This document shows, one piece after another, positions 27,169 to 35,255 of a stretch of DNA of 48,446 nucleotides (position 1 is the first letter of the stretch; each line of letters begins with the position of its first letter). The stretch is from assembly GCA_002705265.1 (NCBI GenBank), contig PAHR01000047.1, positions 1 through 48,446 on the forward strand. Reading direction: 5' to 3'. Below the pieces are notes generated by a model. It was not told where the DNA came from, did not search any database, and saw only the letters and a program-made list of their open reading frames with translations. Source of the DNA: Pelagibacteraceae bacterium (GTDB taxonomy: Bacteria > Pseudomonadota > Alphaproteobacteria > HIMB59). A program made the position numbers and the translations under genes.

Positions 27169-28242
27169 TTAGTTAGCTGCTTTAAAGCTATTAAATATTC
27201 TTGAAGATACTCTTGATTTTTGAGGGCTATCAGCTACGTCTGCAAATAACATTTTTAAAGTTTCTTCAGTTGGGTAAATAGCAGGGTCTTCTAAGATTTC
27301 AGCTTCTATTAAACCTTCAGTAGTATTCGCTACGAGGTTTGGATTAGAGTACCAAACATAGTTTGTAATCTCCGCTACAACTTCTGGCCTTAAAATATAG
27401 TCAATAAACTTATGAGCGTTATCAACATTTTTAGCATCAGCTGGTATTCCCATCATATCAAACCAAATAACAGTTCCTTCATTAGGGATTGAATACCAAA
27501 CAGAAACATCATCAGCGGCCTCATCAGCAGCTAGGAAAACATCTCCTGACCAACCAACAGCAAGGCAGATTTCTCCATTTGCCAGATCATCAATATACTG
27601 AGATGAGTCAAAGTATTTGATATAAGGTCTGATTTGTTTTAATAATTCTAACGCCTCATCATTAGCTTTTGAATTTTCTGTGTTTGGATCATGCCCTAAA
27701 TAATTTAATGCAATTTCAACAACTTCACTAGGAGCATCTAACATAGCAACTCCGCAGTCAGCATATTTAGCGATTTCTTCAGGGTTAAAAATTATATCCC
27801 AACTCTCGACGTCACCATCACGCTCTTCAACTGCATCCTCATTGTAGCCAATGCCAGTTGTACCATACATATAATTAACTGAATATAATCCTCCTGGATC
27901 ATGAGCTTCTGTTTTTGCTAAAACTGCTGGATCTAAATTAGATAAGTTAGATAATTTTGACTTATCAAGTTTTTGGAATACGCCAGCTTTAATTTGGTTC
28001 TCTAAAAAAGAACCTGAAGGCACAACTATGTCATAGCCACTATTTCCAGCTAATAGTTTAGCTTCTAATACTTCATTAGAATCAAAAACGTCATAGGTTA
28101 CATCTATGCCTGTTTCTTCTTCAAAATTAGCAATTGTATCTTCTGCTATATAGTCAGACCAGTTATAGATAAAAAGCTCATCTTTAGCATTGAGTGCCAA
28201 AGGAATGGTCATTCCTATAAGTAAAACAAAAAATTTTTTCAT
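27169..28242 (-). CDS. potF: Periplasmic putrescine/polyamine-binding protein (PotF/PotD family)
   Basis: Substrate-binding protein of the importer; 357 residues. A Sec signal peptide is visible (MKKFFVLLIGMTIPLALNA, cleavage near residue 19), followed by the family start DELFIYNWSDYIAEDTI. Other family stretches are FDSNEVLEAKLLAGNSGYDIVVPS and GEICLAVGWSGDVFLAADEA. PotF and PotD differ in ligand preference (putrescine versus spermidine). I favour PotF because of the adjacent agmatine-to-putrescine genes, not from specific ligand residues. A strong GAGGGG ribosome binding site precedes the start. Confidence 0.92.
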   Translation of the reverse strand: MKKFFVLLIGMTIPLALNAKDELFIYNWSDYIAEDTIANFEEETGIDVTYDVFDSNEVLEAKLLAGNSGYDIVVPSGSFLENQIKAGVFQKLDKSKLSNLSNLDPAVLAKTEAHDPGGLYSVNYMYGTTGIGYNEDAVEERDGDVESWDIIFNPEEIAKYADCGVAMLDAPSEVVEIALNYLGHDPNTENSKANDEALELLKQIRPYIKYFDSSQYIDDLANGEICLAVGWSGDVFLAADEAADDVSVWYSIPNEGTVIWFDMMGIPADAKNVDNAHKFIDYILRPEVVAEITNYVWYSNPNLVANTTEGLIEAEILEDPAIYPTEETLKMLFADVADSPQKSRVSSRIFNSFKAAN

Positions 28243-28249
28243 ATTACTT

Positions 28250-28255
28250 CCCCTC
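28250..28255 (-). promoter_or_regulatory. Strong ribosome binding site of potF
   Basis: GAGGGG on the minus strand, seven bases before the potF ATG. It is among the strongest such sites in the window and fits high expression of a periplasmic binding protein. The genes on either side, aguB and potA, show no comparable motif. Confidence 0.6.
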
Positions 28256-28289
28256 TAATAAATTTTGATTAATAGTAATCTACTTTTTT

Positions 28290-29144
28290 TTAAAAATCAC
28301 AAATTTTTTTGTATAAATCTGGTCTTCTATCTCTAAAATTTCCCCAAGACTCTCTATATTTTCTAATTTCATCAATATCAAATTCATTTATACACATACC
28401 CTCTTCTTTATCGCCCATTCTTTGCAATATTTTACCTGTATGATCAATAATTAATGAATTTCCATAGAAATCTATACTAATATCCTTTTCTACTTCTATT
28501 CCTACTCTATTTGAAGCAATAATAGGAATTTGATTAGCTGCTGCATGGCCAACCATAACATTGGCCCAGTGATCTCTTGAATTTAGATTAGGATCTTGCG
28601 GCTCTGATCCTATAGCTGTTGGATAGAAAATTAATTCAGCGCCCTGCATTGTTAAAATCCTAGCACACTCAGGAAACCATTGATCCCAACAAATACCACA
28701 ACCAATAGTACCTACGCTTGTCTTAAAAATTTTAAAACCAGTATCGCCCTTTGCAAAATAAAACTTTTCATTATAGCCAGGACCTTCAGGTATGTGAGAT
28801 TTTCTGTAGACCTCACTAAAACTCCCATCACTATCAATTACTACAAGTGAGTTAAAGTACTTATCATTATTTTTTTCAAAAAAACTTAAGGGAAGTATGA
28901 TTTTTTTTGATTTACATAAATTAGAAAAAGTTTGAAAAAAAGGATTTGTTGGAAACTCAATTGCTAAATTAAAAAATTCTTTATTCATAGTAGAACAAAA
29001 ATATTGTGTCTGAAATAATTCTTGGAATAGCAAAATATCAACTTTTTGAACAGAGGCCTGCTCAATAAGAGCAATTGCTTTATTAATATTTTCTTGAGAA
29101 TTATTTTTAATACAAGAAAATTGGGAGTTGGCTACTTTTATCAT
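28290..29144 (-). CDS. aguB: N-carbamoylputrescine amidase
   Basis: Nitrilase-superfamily enzyme that hydrolyses N-carbamoylputrescine to putrescine, CO2 and ammonia. The 284-residue protein has the Glu-Lys-Cys triad: Glu42 in LLFQELF, Lys115 in YRKSHIPEG and Cys152 in GCGICWDQWFPE. The GPGYNEKFYF and QGAELIFYPTAIGSEPQD stretches are typical of AguB. It begins directly after the aguA stop, so the two enzymes of the agmatine pathway are coupled. The 47-base gap to potF holds only the potF ribosome binding site. Confidence 0.94.
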   Translation of the reverse strand: MIKVANSQFSCIKNNSQENINKAIALIEQASVQKVDILLFQELFQTQYFCSTMNKEFFNLAIEFPTNPFFQTFSNLCKSKKIILPLSFFEKNNDKYFNSLVVIDSDGSFSEVYRKSHIPEGPGYNEKFYFAKGDTGFKIFKTSVGTIGCGICWDQWFPECARILTMQGAELIFYPTAIGSEPQDPNLNSRDHWANVMVGHAAANQIPIIASNRVGIEVEKDISIDFYGNSLIIDHTGKILQRMGDKEEGMCINEFDIDEIRKYRESWGNFRDRRPDLYKKICDF

Positions 29145-30122
29145 CTAAATTTTTGGTACATTCATTGTAACACAATGAATATTTCCACCTCCATAATTTA
29201 TTGCTTTTGTACTTATCATAATAATAGTTTTTTTAGGAAACAAGGAATTAAATATATCAAATACCTCTTCATCCTGGGGAACAGAAAATTTGGGCAAAAT
29301 GATTTTATTATTTGTAAAATAAAAATTTATATAAGATGCTACTAATTTCTTTTGATGAAATAATACGTGTTCAGGAATTGGAATTTCAATAAGATTAATA
29401 TCGTGCTTAAAACTATTATTCATGACCTCTATATTTTTTTTTAAGATGTTATAATTGGGGCTGGTTGTGTCTTTTGAAGAAGCTATTAAATAAGTTTTAT
29501 TTCCTATTGGACAAATTAAGTTATCTATATGGCCGTCAGTGTCATCTGCAACTAAACCTTCTGGGAACCAGATAATATTTTTAACGCCCAATAACTCTAT
29601 AAGTTTATTTTCAAATTCTTTTTTAGATAATTTATTTTTTCTATTTTTATTTAAAAGTGCACTTTCAGTTGTAAAAAGATTACCTTCTTCATCATAAGTT
29701 ATAGCCCCACCCTCTAAAACTATATCTGAATTAATGCTTTTAATATTAAGTTTTTGAGAAATTAAATTTCCTAACCGATTGTCATTTTTATAATTTGGAT
29801 ATTTCCCATAACCGTTAAATTCAAAACATATGGACTCTAATTTTTTATTATTTTCTAAAAAAATTGGAGCTATATCTCTCATCCATGAATCATCAAGATT
29901 GGCAATAACTAATTCTATATTTTTATTATCTATAATTTTCCGAGCTTCTGTAATATCTGATTTATTACAAAATAATAAAACTTTTTCATCTAAGCTTATT
30001 TCATTTATTACTTTGGCTAATTCCAACTTAGCGTCATATAATACTTCTCCATATAATTCTTTATTACATGGCCAAGCCACACAACAGTATTTATGAGGTA
30101 ACCATTCTGGTATTAATTTCAT
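29145..30122 (-). CDS. aguA: Agmatine deiminase
   Basis: Guanidine-group-modifying enzyme (peptidylarginine-deiminase type) that converts agmatine to N-carbamoylputrescine. The 325-residue protein shows MIPEWLPH-type start as KLIPEWLPHKYCCVAWP, DDSWMRDIAP (substrate carboxylate/guanidine site), VADDTDGHIDNL and the nucleophile Cys317 in GGGNIHCVTMN. Length is slightly below the usual 345-370 residues. It is the first gene of the agu-pot run and diverges from the short plus-strand ORF at 30187 across a 64-base AT-rich gap. Confidence 0.95.
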   Translation of the reverse strand: MKLIPEWLPHKYCCVAWPCNKELYGEVLYDAKLELAKVINEISLDEKVLLFCNKSDITEARKIIDNKNIELVIANLDDSWMRDIAPIFLENNKKLESICFEFNGYGKYPNYKNDNRLGNLISQKLNIKSINSDIVLEGGAITYDEEGNLFTTESALLNKNRKNKLSKKEFENKLIELLGVKNIIWFPEGLVADDTDGHIDNLICPIGNKTYLIASSKDTTSPNYNILKKNIEVMNNSFKHDINLIEIPIPEHVLFHQKKLVASYINFYFTNNKIILPKFSVPQDEEVFDIFNSLFPKKTIIMISTKAINYGGGNIHCVTMNVPKI

Positions 30123-30186
30123 TGTATAAATAAAGTTATTAAAGATCTGTTTAAAAAGCTAATAAATTAATTATGCTAATATTGAT

Positions 30187-30744
30187 ATGATTAAAATTTG
30201 TATATTAGCTGAAAAAAATAAAAAAAATTTTGGAGTTCCAATAATTCCGAAAGATATAAAAAAAATATGTAATAAAAATAATGATATTCAATTCTATTTT
30301 GAACCTTCAAAAAATAGAATAATTGACGATAGAGAATTTTTAAAAGCTGGTTGTAAAAAATATAAAAAGGAAAAAATAGACTTATACATTTCTATAAATT
30401 CAACACATAAATCTTTGATACATAAAGGTATGGTTTTTCTATGCTTTACAGATATATTTAAAAAAAAACCAAGGGATTTAGGTTTTTTAAAAAAAATACT
30501 AAATTATAAATCATCAATTATCGATTTAAATTTATTAAAAGATAAAAATAAAAAAAATATTTTTAAAAACATAATTAACGAGAAAGATAATTTACTTTTA
30601 TCAAAATTTATTAGTAAAAAACTTTCTTCAAACCTTAATAAAATTATTAAAAATATAAATAAAGATAGTATTGAAGAAGTTTTTATTATCAAAAAAGGAT
30701 ATTTAAATTATAGATATATTAATTTAGTTAAATACTTAATTTAA
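30187..30744 (+). CDS. Stand-alone N-terminal domain of the saccharopine/alanine dehydrogenase family
   Basis: A 185-residue protein rich in Lys, Asn and Ile. Its first ~125 residues match the AlaDH/PNT N-terminal domain as found in NAD-dependent saccharopine dehydrogenase (Lys1): FYFEPSKNRIIDDREFLKAG corresponds to the family pattern E-R-S-x-x-R-x-F-x-D-x-E-F-x-x-x-G, followed by DLYISIN, HKGMVFLCFTDI and SSIIDLNLL. The Rossmann NAD-binding domain that should follow is absent; a Lys-rich helical tail of about 60 residues takes its place. Catalysis as a dehydrogenase is therefore not expected. The stop shares a TTAA with blh on the other strand. It could be a truncated remnant or a domain with a new role. 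Family assignment is from memory of the motif pattern. Confidence 0.55.
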   Translation: MIKICILAEKNKKNFGVPIIPKDIKKICNKNNDIQFYFEPSKNRIIDDREFLKAGCKKYKKEKIDLYISINSTHKSLIHKGMVFLCFTDIFKKKPRDLGFLKKILNYKSSIIDLNLLKDKNKKNIFKNIINEKDNLLLSKFISKKLSSNLNKIIKNINKDSIEEVFIIKKGYLNYRYINLVKYLI

Positions 30745-31562
30745 TTTTTGGTCTTAGGCTTATAAAAACCATCTACAAGTATCATATGAGGCAATGTCAG
30801 AGCAGCTAATCCTATAAAAATTACTTTTAAAATAGATTCTGAGTTACCAAGATTTGGCAAAAGATATAAATAGCCAATTAAACCGAAAACCCAGGTTAAA
30901 ATTGTAAATATTATTGTGGTATAAATAATTATTTTATAATTTTTATCATTGCTAATATTTTTTATTATATCCAAAACATGCCTAGGGGTATGTATTAAAC
31001 AAAAATAAATACTAAATGTTACTAAGGGATGTAAGTAAAAAGCTAGTAATAAAATAATTGGAATTTCTATAAATTTTTTAAAATATTTTTTTTCTTTAAT
31101 GCAAATTAAAAAATAAAAACAAACAAAAATTACAATTATGTAAAAACTATTTGATATATAGCTACTAACTAAGTAGACATTGGATCCAGATAGATATTCA
31201 AAGATTATAAAAGATGTTTCTTTTTGAAAAAAAATTGTAGCACAAATTACACTACCACCATGTGATACGATAACAATAAATTTTACAATACCATTTCTAA
31301 CATTATTTGAATCGCAACTTCCAAAATGATAAATACTAATTAATAAAAATAATATTAAACTTACAACAGGAAAAAAAAACCATAGATAAATAACTCCTAT
31401 TGAAGAAATTATGTAAAAAACTAAAAATTTGAAAAAATTATATAAGCTATTAAATCCTAAATATGAAGCTATAGCTCCATCCAGAGAACCATGAGGCAGT
31501 CCTATCAACACAACAGCTGCCAATGCAATATAGGTAATTGGGTTTAAAACTATTAATTCCAT
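30741..31562 (-). CDS. blh: Beta-carotene 15,15'-dioxygenase, Brp/Blh family
   Basis: Integral-membrane iron enzyme that cleaves beta-carotene into two retinals, supplying the chromophore for proteorhodopsin. The 273 residues form multiple hydrophobic helices and carry histidine motifs expected for iron binding: GLPHGSLDGA near residue 22, YHFGSCD, and HTPRHVLDI, with TLPHMILVDGFY near the end. It is the last gene of the crt run; its start shares a base with the crtY stop. The stop overlaps the plus-strand short ORF. Confidence 0.92.
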   Translation of the reverse strand: MELIVLNPITYIALAAVVLIGLPHGSLDGAIASYLGFNSLYNFFKFLVFYIISSIGVIYLWFFFPVVSLILFLLISIYHFGSCDSNNVRNGIVKFIVIVSHGGSVICATIFFQKETSFIIFEYLSGSNVYLVSSYISNSFYIIVIFVCFYFLICIKEKKYFKKFIEIPIILLLAFYLHPLVTFSIYFCLIHTPRHVLDIIKNISNDKNYKIIIYTTIIFTILTWVFGLIGYLYLLPNLGNSESILKVIFIGLAALTLPHMILVDGFYKPKTKN

Positions 31563-32677
31563 TATTTTCCTATTAAATAGTTAAAAAATACCTTTAAAAA
31601 GGGTTTTTTAGGCATTTTTAGCATTACTTTAAGTCTTAAATACATATTTGCCTTACCTGACATAAATATCGCAAATTCATCGCCATTTAATCCTTTTGCT
31701 AAATTTATAAAAATATTAACAGCTAATTTTGGATAAGTTTCTAGTACTTTTAAAAAAATTAAATCCATCCATTTATCTATTCGTTCTTGTGAATCAAAGT
31801 ATAAAAATTTTTCTTTTTGAAAATTGATATCTTTTAAACTAAGTAGTTGTTTTTGAATAAAACTAAAAGCGTAACCACTTGATGGCTTGATAGCACCAGA
31901 TTGAATTCCTATATTTATAAAATTATTTTTCGGTCTGTTAAAAACCGTCATAGGTATAATACCTTTTTCTTCTGAAATAACCCTCCACTCATCAATATTA
32001 AAATTATTTTTTAAGTAATCATTAATAGTATTTTTATACCAAACATCATCTTCAATATTAAAGCTAAACATAGTTGATTCAACTAATGCTTTTTTATTTG
32101 TAAATGGAAGTAAGTAAATAAAATGAATTCCCTTACTTTGATCTACTCTAAAATCCATTAAAATTAATTTATCTTGATTAAAAACTTCTTTATTAGTTTC
32201 AATAAGATGACCTAAAAAATGTTGTTTTAATATTTTTTTTTCAATTTTAATTGTTCTAGAATTAATAATCTCTTCTGCTTTGAATATTTCTTTATTATCT
32301 AAAGTTAATTCAAATCCATCTTTTGTTTTGGCAATATTTTCAACATAATTTTCTTTTATTTTTATTTTTTCTTTTTCCTTTAAACATTCATCCTTCCATA
32401 TATTTAACTCTAAAGCCGTATAAGGATGTTTTTTTGAAGTGTGCTCTATTTCATTGCTATCATCAATAATTGACCAAGTATTCCAATATTTATTTAATTT
32501 TTTATCTACTTCTTCAGTCCATGGCATTTTCCAATAACCAAAAAAATGATTTTTTTGAGTATGTATGTTTTTATCTATAACTAGAATTTTTTTATTAGAA
32601 ATTTTATTTAGTATATGTATGCAACTTAAGCCAGCTGCTCCTGCCCCCACGACTGCATATTTAAAAATATTCTTCAT
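31562..32677 (-). CDS. crtY: Lycopene beta-cyclase
   Basis: CrtY-type flavoprotein that closes both ends of lycopene to give beta-carotene. The 371-residue protein has an N-terminal dinucleotide-binding motif (YAVVGAGAAGLSCIHIL), FGYWKMPWT, the family LILMDFRVDQ segment, and PMTVFNRP and GIQSGAIKPSSGYAFSFIQ typical of CrtY/CrtL cyclases. Its start overlaps the crtB stop by 17 bases. Cyclase rather than other carotenoid enzyme is well supported by the position between crtB and blh. Confidence 0.92.
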   Translation of the reverse strand: MKNIFKYAVVGAGAAGLSCIHILNKISNKKILVIDKNIHTQKNHFFGYWKMPWTEEVDKKLNKYWNTWSIIDDSNEIEHTSKKHPYTALELNIWKDECLKEKEKIKIKENYVENIAKTKDGFELTLDNKEIFKAEEIINSRTIKIEKKILKQHFLGHLIETNKEVFNQDKLILMDFRVDQSKGIHFIYLLPFTNKKALVESTMFSFNIEDDVWYKNTINDYLKNNFNIDEWRVISEEKGIIPMTVFNRPKNNFINIGIQSGAIKPSSGYAFSFIQKQLLSLKDINFQKEKFLYFDSQERIDKWMDLIFLKVLETYPKLAVNIFINLAKGLNGDEFAIFMSGKANMYLRLKVMLKMPKKPFLKVFFNYLIGK

Positions 32678-33692
32678 TTAATTTTTCTTTAATAGGATTA
32701 TGTAATTTATTGTCATGCTTGGGCTTTTTTAAAAATCTTTTAAACAAATGAGGGATTATTTTGAAGCTAATTATAAATTTTTCAAATGTTGAAATAACTG
32801 TTCTTTCTCCAAGCCAATTAATGTCATTTTTCCTTAATTTTTTTCCAATTTGTCTATAAACAATAGCTGCAATTCCAATAGCTATATGAGATTTAAATGG
32901 TAAATAAACAAGACCTTTCATGCCACTTTCATAATAAAATTCTGCTAAATTCAGTATTCTTAAAATACTTTGTTTGATATTAGGAGAATATTTTATTTCA
33001 TCATACCTATCATAAATATCTTCCGCCCAATTTTCATTTGTTATTTCAAATAAATCTTCATCTAATTGACGATTAAATAAGTCATTTAAATATTCAGCTG
33101 GAATATAAAGTCGATTATCTCTAAGATCTTCAAGCACATCTCTAGAGATATTAGTCAATTGCATAGCAATACCCATATCAATAGCAAACTTATTTGCATA
33201 TGAGTTGCTTGGTTTAAGAATACTACTCATCATTAACCCAACAGTACCAGCAACTTGATATGAATAAATTATAAGTTCTTGCTCATTATTTATCTGAACT
33301 TTTTCAAGTTTATTATCAAAAATAAAACCATCAATTAAATCCTTAAATATATTTACTTTAATATTATGTTTTTTTAAAAAATTAGGAATTTCAGGAATTT
33401 TATTTAAATCATTTTTTAATTTTATAAACCACTCTTTTACATCTCTAAGTTCATTATCATAGAGCAAAGAAAAATAACCTTCATCTTTTTCTGTTTCTTT
33501 TAAATCAAAATTATCTAATTCTAATGCCTTACCGTCAGCAAGATCATCTAAAATTCTACATAAAGAATAAAGTCTAACGGCCTCATTAGAAGCATCTTTT
33601 GATAAGAAAAAATCTGCCCAAGCAAATGTTTTACCATGAGCAGAAATCATTTCTCTAGCTTTTAAAATAGATCGACTCTGAATATCGTTCAT
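32661..33692 (-). CDS. crtB: Phytoene synthase
   Basis: Head-to-head prenyltransferase that joins two GGPP into phytoene. The 343 residues contain both aspartate-rich motifs: LCRILDDLADG near residue 46 and ISRDVLEDLRDNRLYIPAEYL, plus GVGLMM-like AGTVGLMMSS. A C-terminal extension of about 40 basic residues (HLFKRFLKKPKHDNKL) goes beyond the usual ~300-residue length. The start shares a base with the crtI stop. No GGPP synthase gene (crtE) accompanies it in this window. Confidence 0.94.
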   Translation of the reverse strand: MNDIQSRSILKAREMISAHGKTFAWADFFLSKDASNEAVRLYSLCRILDDLADGKALELDNFDLKETEKDEGYFSLLYDNELRDVKEWFIKLKNDLNKIPEIPNFLKKHNIKVNIFKDLIDGFIFDNKLEKVQINNEQELIIYSYQVAGTVGLMMSSILKPSNSYANKFAIDMGIAMQLTNISRDVLEDLRDNRLYIPAEYLNDLFNRQLDEDLFEITNENWAEDIYDRYDEIKYSPNIKQSILRILNLAEFYYESGMKGLVYLPFKSHIAIGIAAIVYRQIGKKLRKNDINWLGERTVISTFEKFIISFKIIPHLFKRFLKKPKHDNKLHNPIKEKLNEEYF

Positions 33693-35173
33693 TAGTTAAT
33701 TTTAAAATCCTTTTTAATTAATTTTTCAACAACTTTAGCAGAAGAAAGGACTCCAGGAATTCCTGCTCCTGGATGGGAACCAGCTGCAGCAAAATATAAA
33801 TTTTTTAATTTTGGATCCTTGTTATGGTATCTAAACCATGCTGACTGACTAAATATAGGGGCAATAGAAAAACCTGCTCCGTGCATAGATCTGTAATCTT
33901 TCTTAAAATCATTCGGATCCATCCAAAAAACCTCTTCAATTACCTTTTCTAAATTTGGCAAAATAGTTTTTGATAATTCTGAAATTATCCTATCTTTTAG
34001 TCTTTCTCCCTCTCTATCCCAGTTAATACTACCCTGTAAGTTTGGAACAGGACACAATACATAAAAACTATCACATCCCTCAGGAGCAAAAGAAGAATCT
34101 GTGGCGGTTGGACGATGTAAATAAAGTGAAAAATCATCAGAAAGAGTTTTCTTTTCAAATATATCTTTAAGTAAATCTTTAAACCTCTCGCTTAACCATA
34201 TTGTATGATGAGCTACCGCTGGATATTGTTTTTTTGTTCCAAAAAATAATACAAACAGTCCCATTGAATACTGAATCATTGGCTCTGGTTTGAATGTTCT
34301 TTGAGGAAGTTTTGTTTTTATCATTTCTTTATAAACAGTAGGGGGATCTGCATTACAAATAATTGCATCAAATAAAATTTCCTTATCATTATTTAAAACT
34401 AGTGAATGGACTTTATCTTTTAAGGTAACAATTTCAGTTACATCAGTATTTTTCATAATATGAATTCCATTTTTTAAAGCTAATGACTCTAATTCATCTA
34501 TAATTTTACCTGTGCCGCCCATACAAAAATAAACGCCCCATTTTCTTTCCAAATAATGAATTAAAGCATAAATTGAAGTAGTTGTATGAGGATCTCCTCC
34601 GACTAATAATGGATGAATAGAAAAAGCTTTTCTAATAAATGGATTTTTTAAATATTTATTTACCAATGAACTAACTGACATATAACTTTGAAGAGATATT
34701 AAAGAGGGAATTTGCTTAATCATTTCCCAAAAAGAATGGAAAGATTTATCTGAAAGCTTAAGAAAACCAACATTAAAAATTTTTTTGGAGTGGTTTATTA
34801 ACTTTCTATAACCATCTGCATCCTTTTTAGAAAAACGCTCTATCTCAAGAATTGTATCTTCTATGGAGGGTTTGTAGTCAAACTGTTGCCCGTTATGAAA
34901 GTAAAATCTGTACCAAGGATCGAGAGATTGAAAATTAAGATAGTCTTCTAATTTTTCATCAAACAATTCAAACAATTCATTAAAAAGAAAAGGTGCTGTT
35001 ATTACTGTTGGTCCAGCATCGTGTTTGTAACCATTTCTATTAAAAACTCTAGCTCTCCCCCCTAGATCTTGAAGTCTTTCGATAAGTGTTACCTCAAAAC
35101 CAAGACTCTTCATTCTAAGTGCAGAAGCTATTCCACCAAACCCACTTCCAATAACTGCTATTTTTTTATTCAA
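33692..35173 (-). CDS. crtI: Phytoene desaturase (lycopene-forming)
   Basis: CrtI-type flavoprotein carrying out the successive desaturations from phytoene to lycopene. The 493 residues begin with IAVIGSGFGGIASALRM, followed by ERLQDLGGRARVF, YKHDAGPTVITAP and, near the end, FAAAGSHPGAGIPGVL, all diagnostic. The start is a TTG (35173-35171) giving MNKKIAVIG; no ATG or GTG lies in frame nearby and no ribosome binding motif precedes it. It follows the proteorhodopsin terminator by about 27 bases, so expression probably depends on read-through or a weak local promoter. Confidence 0.95.
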   Translation of the reverse strand: MNKKIAVIGSGFGGIASALRMKSLGFEVTLIERLQDLGGRARVFNRNGYKHDAGPTVITAPFLFNELFELFDEKLEDYLNFQSLDPWYRFYFHNGQQFDYKPSIEDTILEIERFSKKDADGYRKLINHSKKIFNVGFLKLSDKSFHSFWEMIKQIPSLISLQSYMSVSSLVNKYLKNPFIRKAFSIHPLLVGGDPHTTTSIYALIHYLERKWGVYFCMGGTGKIIDELESLALKNGIHIMKNTDVTEIVTLKDKVHSLVLNNDKEILFDAIICNADPPTVYKEMIKTKLPQRTFKPEPMIQYSMGLFVLFFGTKKQYPAVAHHTIWLSERFKDLLKDIFEKKTLSDDFSLYLHRPTATDSSFAPEGCDSFYVLCPVPNLQGSINWDREGERLKDRIISELSKTILPNLEKVIEEVFWMDPNDFKKDYRSMHGAGFSIAPIFSQSAWFRYHNKDPKLKNLYFAAAGSHPGAGIPGVLSSAKVVEKLIKKDFKIN

Positions 35174-35199
35174 TATTTTAAGAATATATGATTTTGGAC

Positions 35200-35234
35200 A
35201 AAAAAAAACCAGGCAAGAATAACTTGCCTGGTTT
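35200..35234 (-). terminator. Rho-independent terminator of proteorhodopsin
   Basis: A perfect 12-bp stem (AAACCAGGCAAG at 35206-35217 with CTTGCCTGGTTT at 35223-35234, loop of five) is followed on the minus strand by an uninterrupted run of Ts (A-run 35200-35208). It begins about 20 bases after the proteorhodopsin stop and ends before crtI on the same strand. It is the best terminator in the window. Confidence 0.93.
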
Positions 35235-35255
35235 GAATTATTAACTAAAAAGCTA

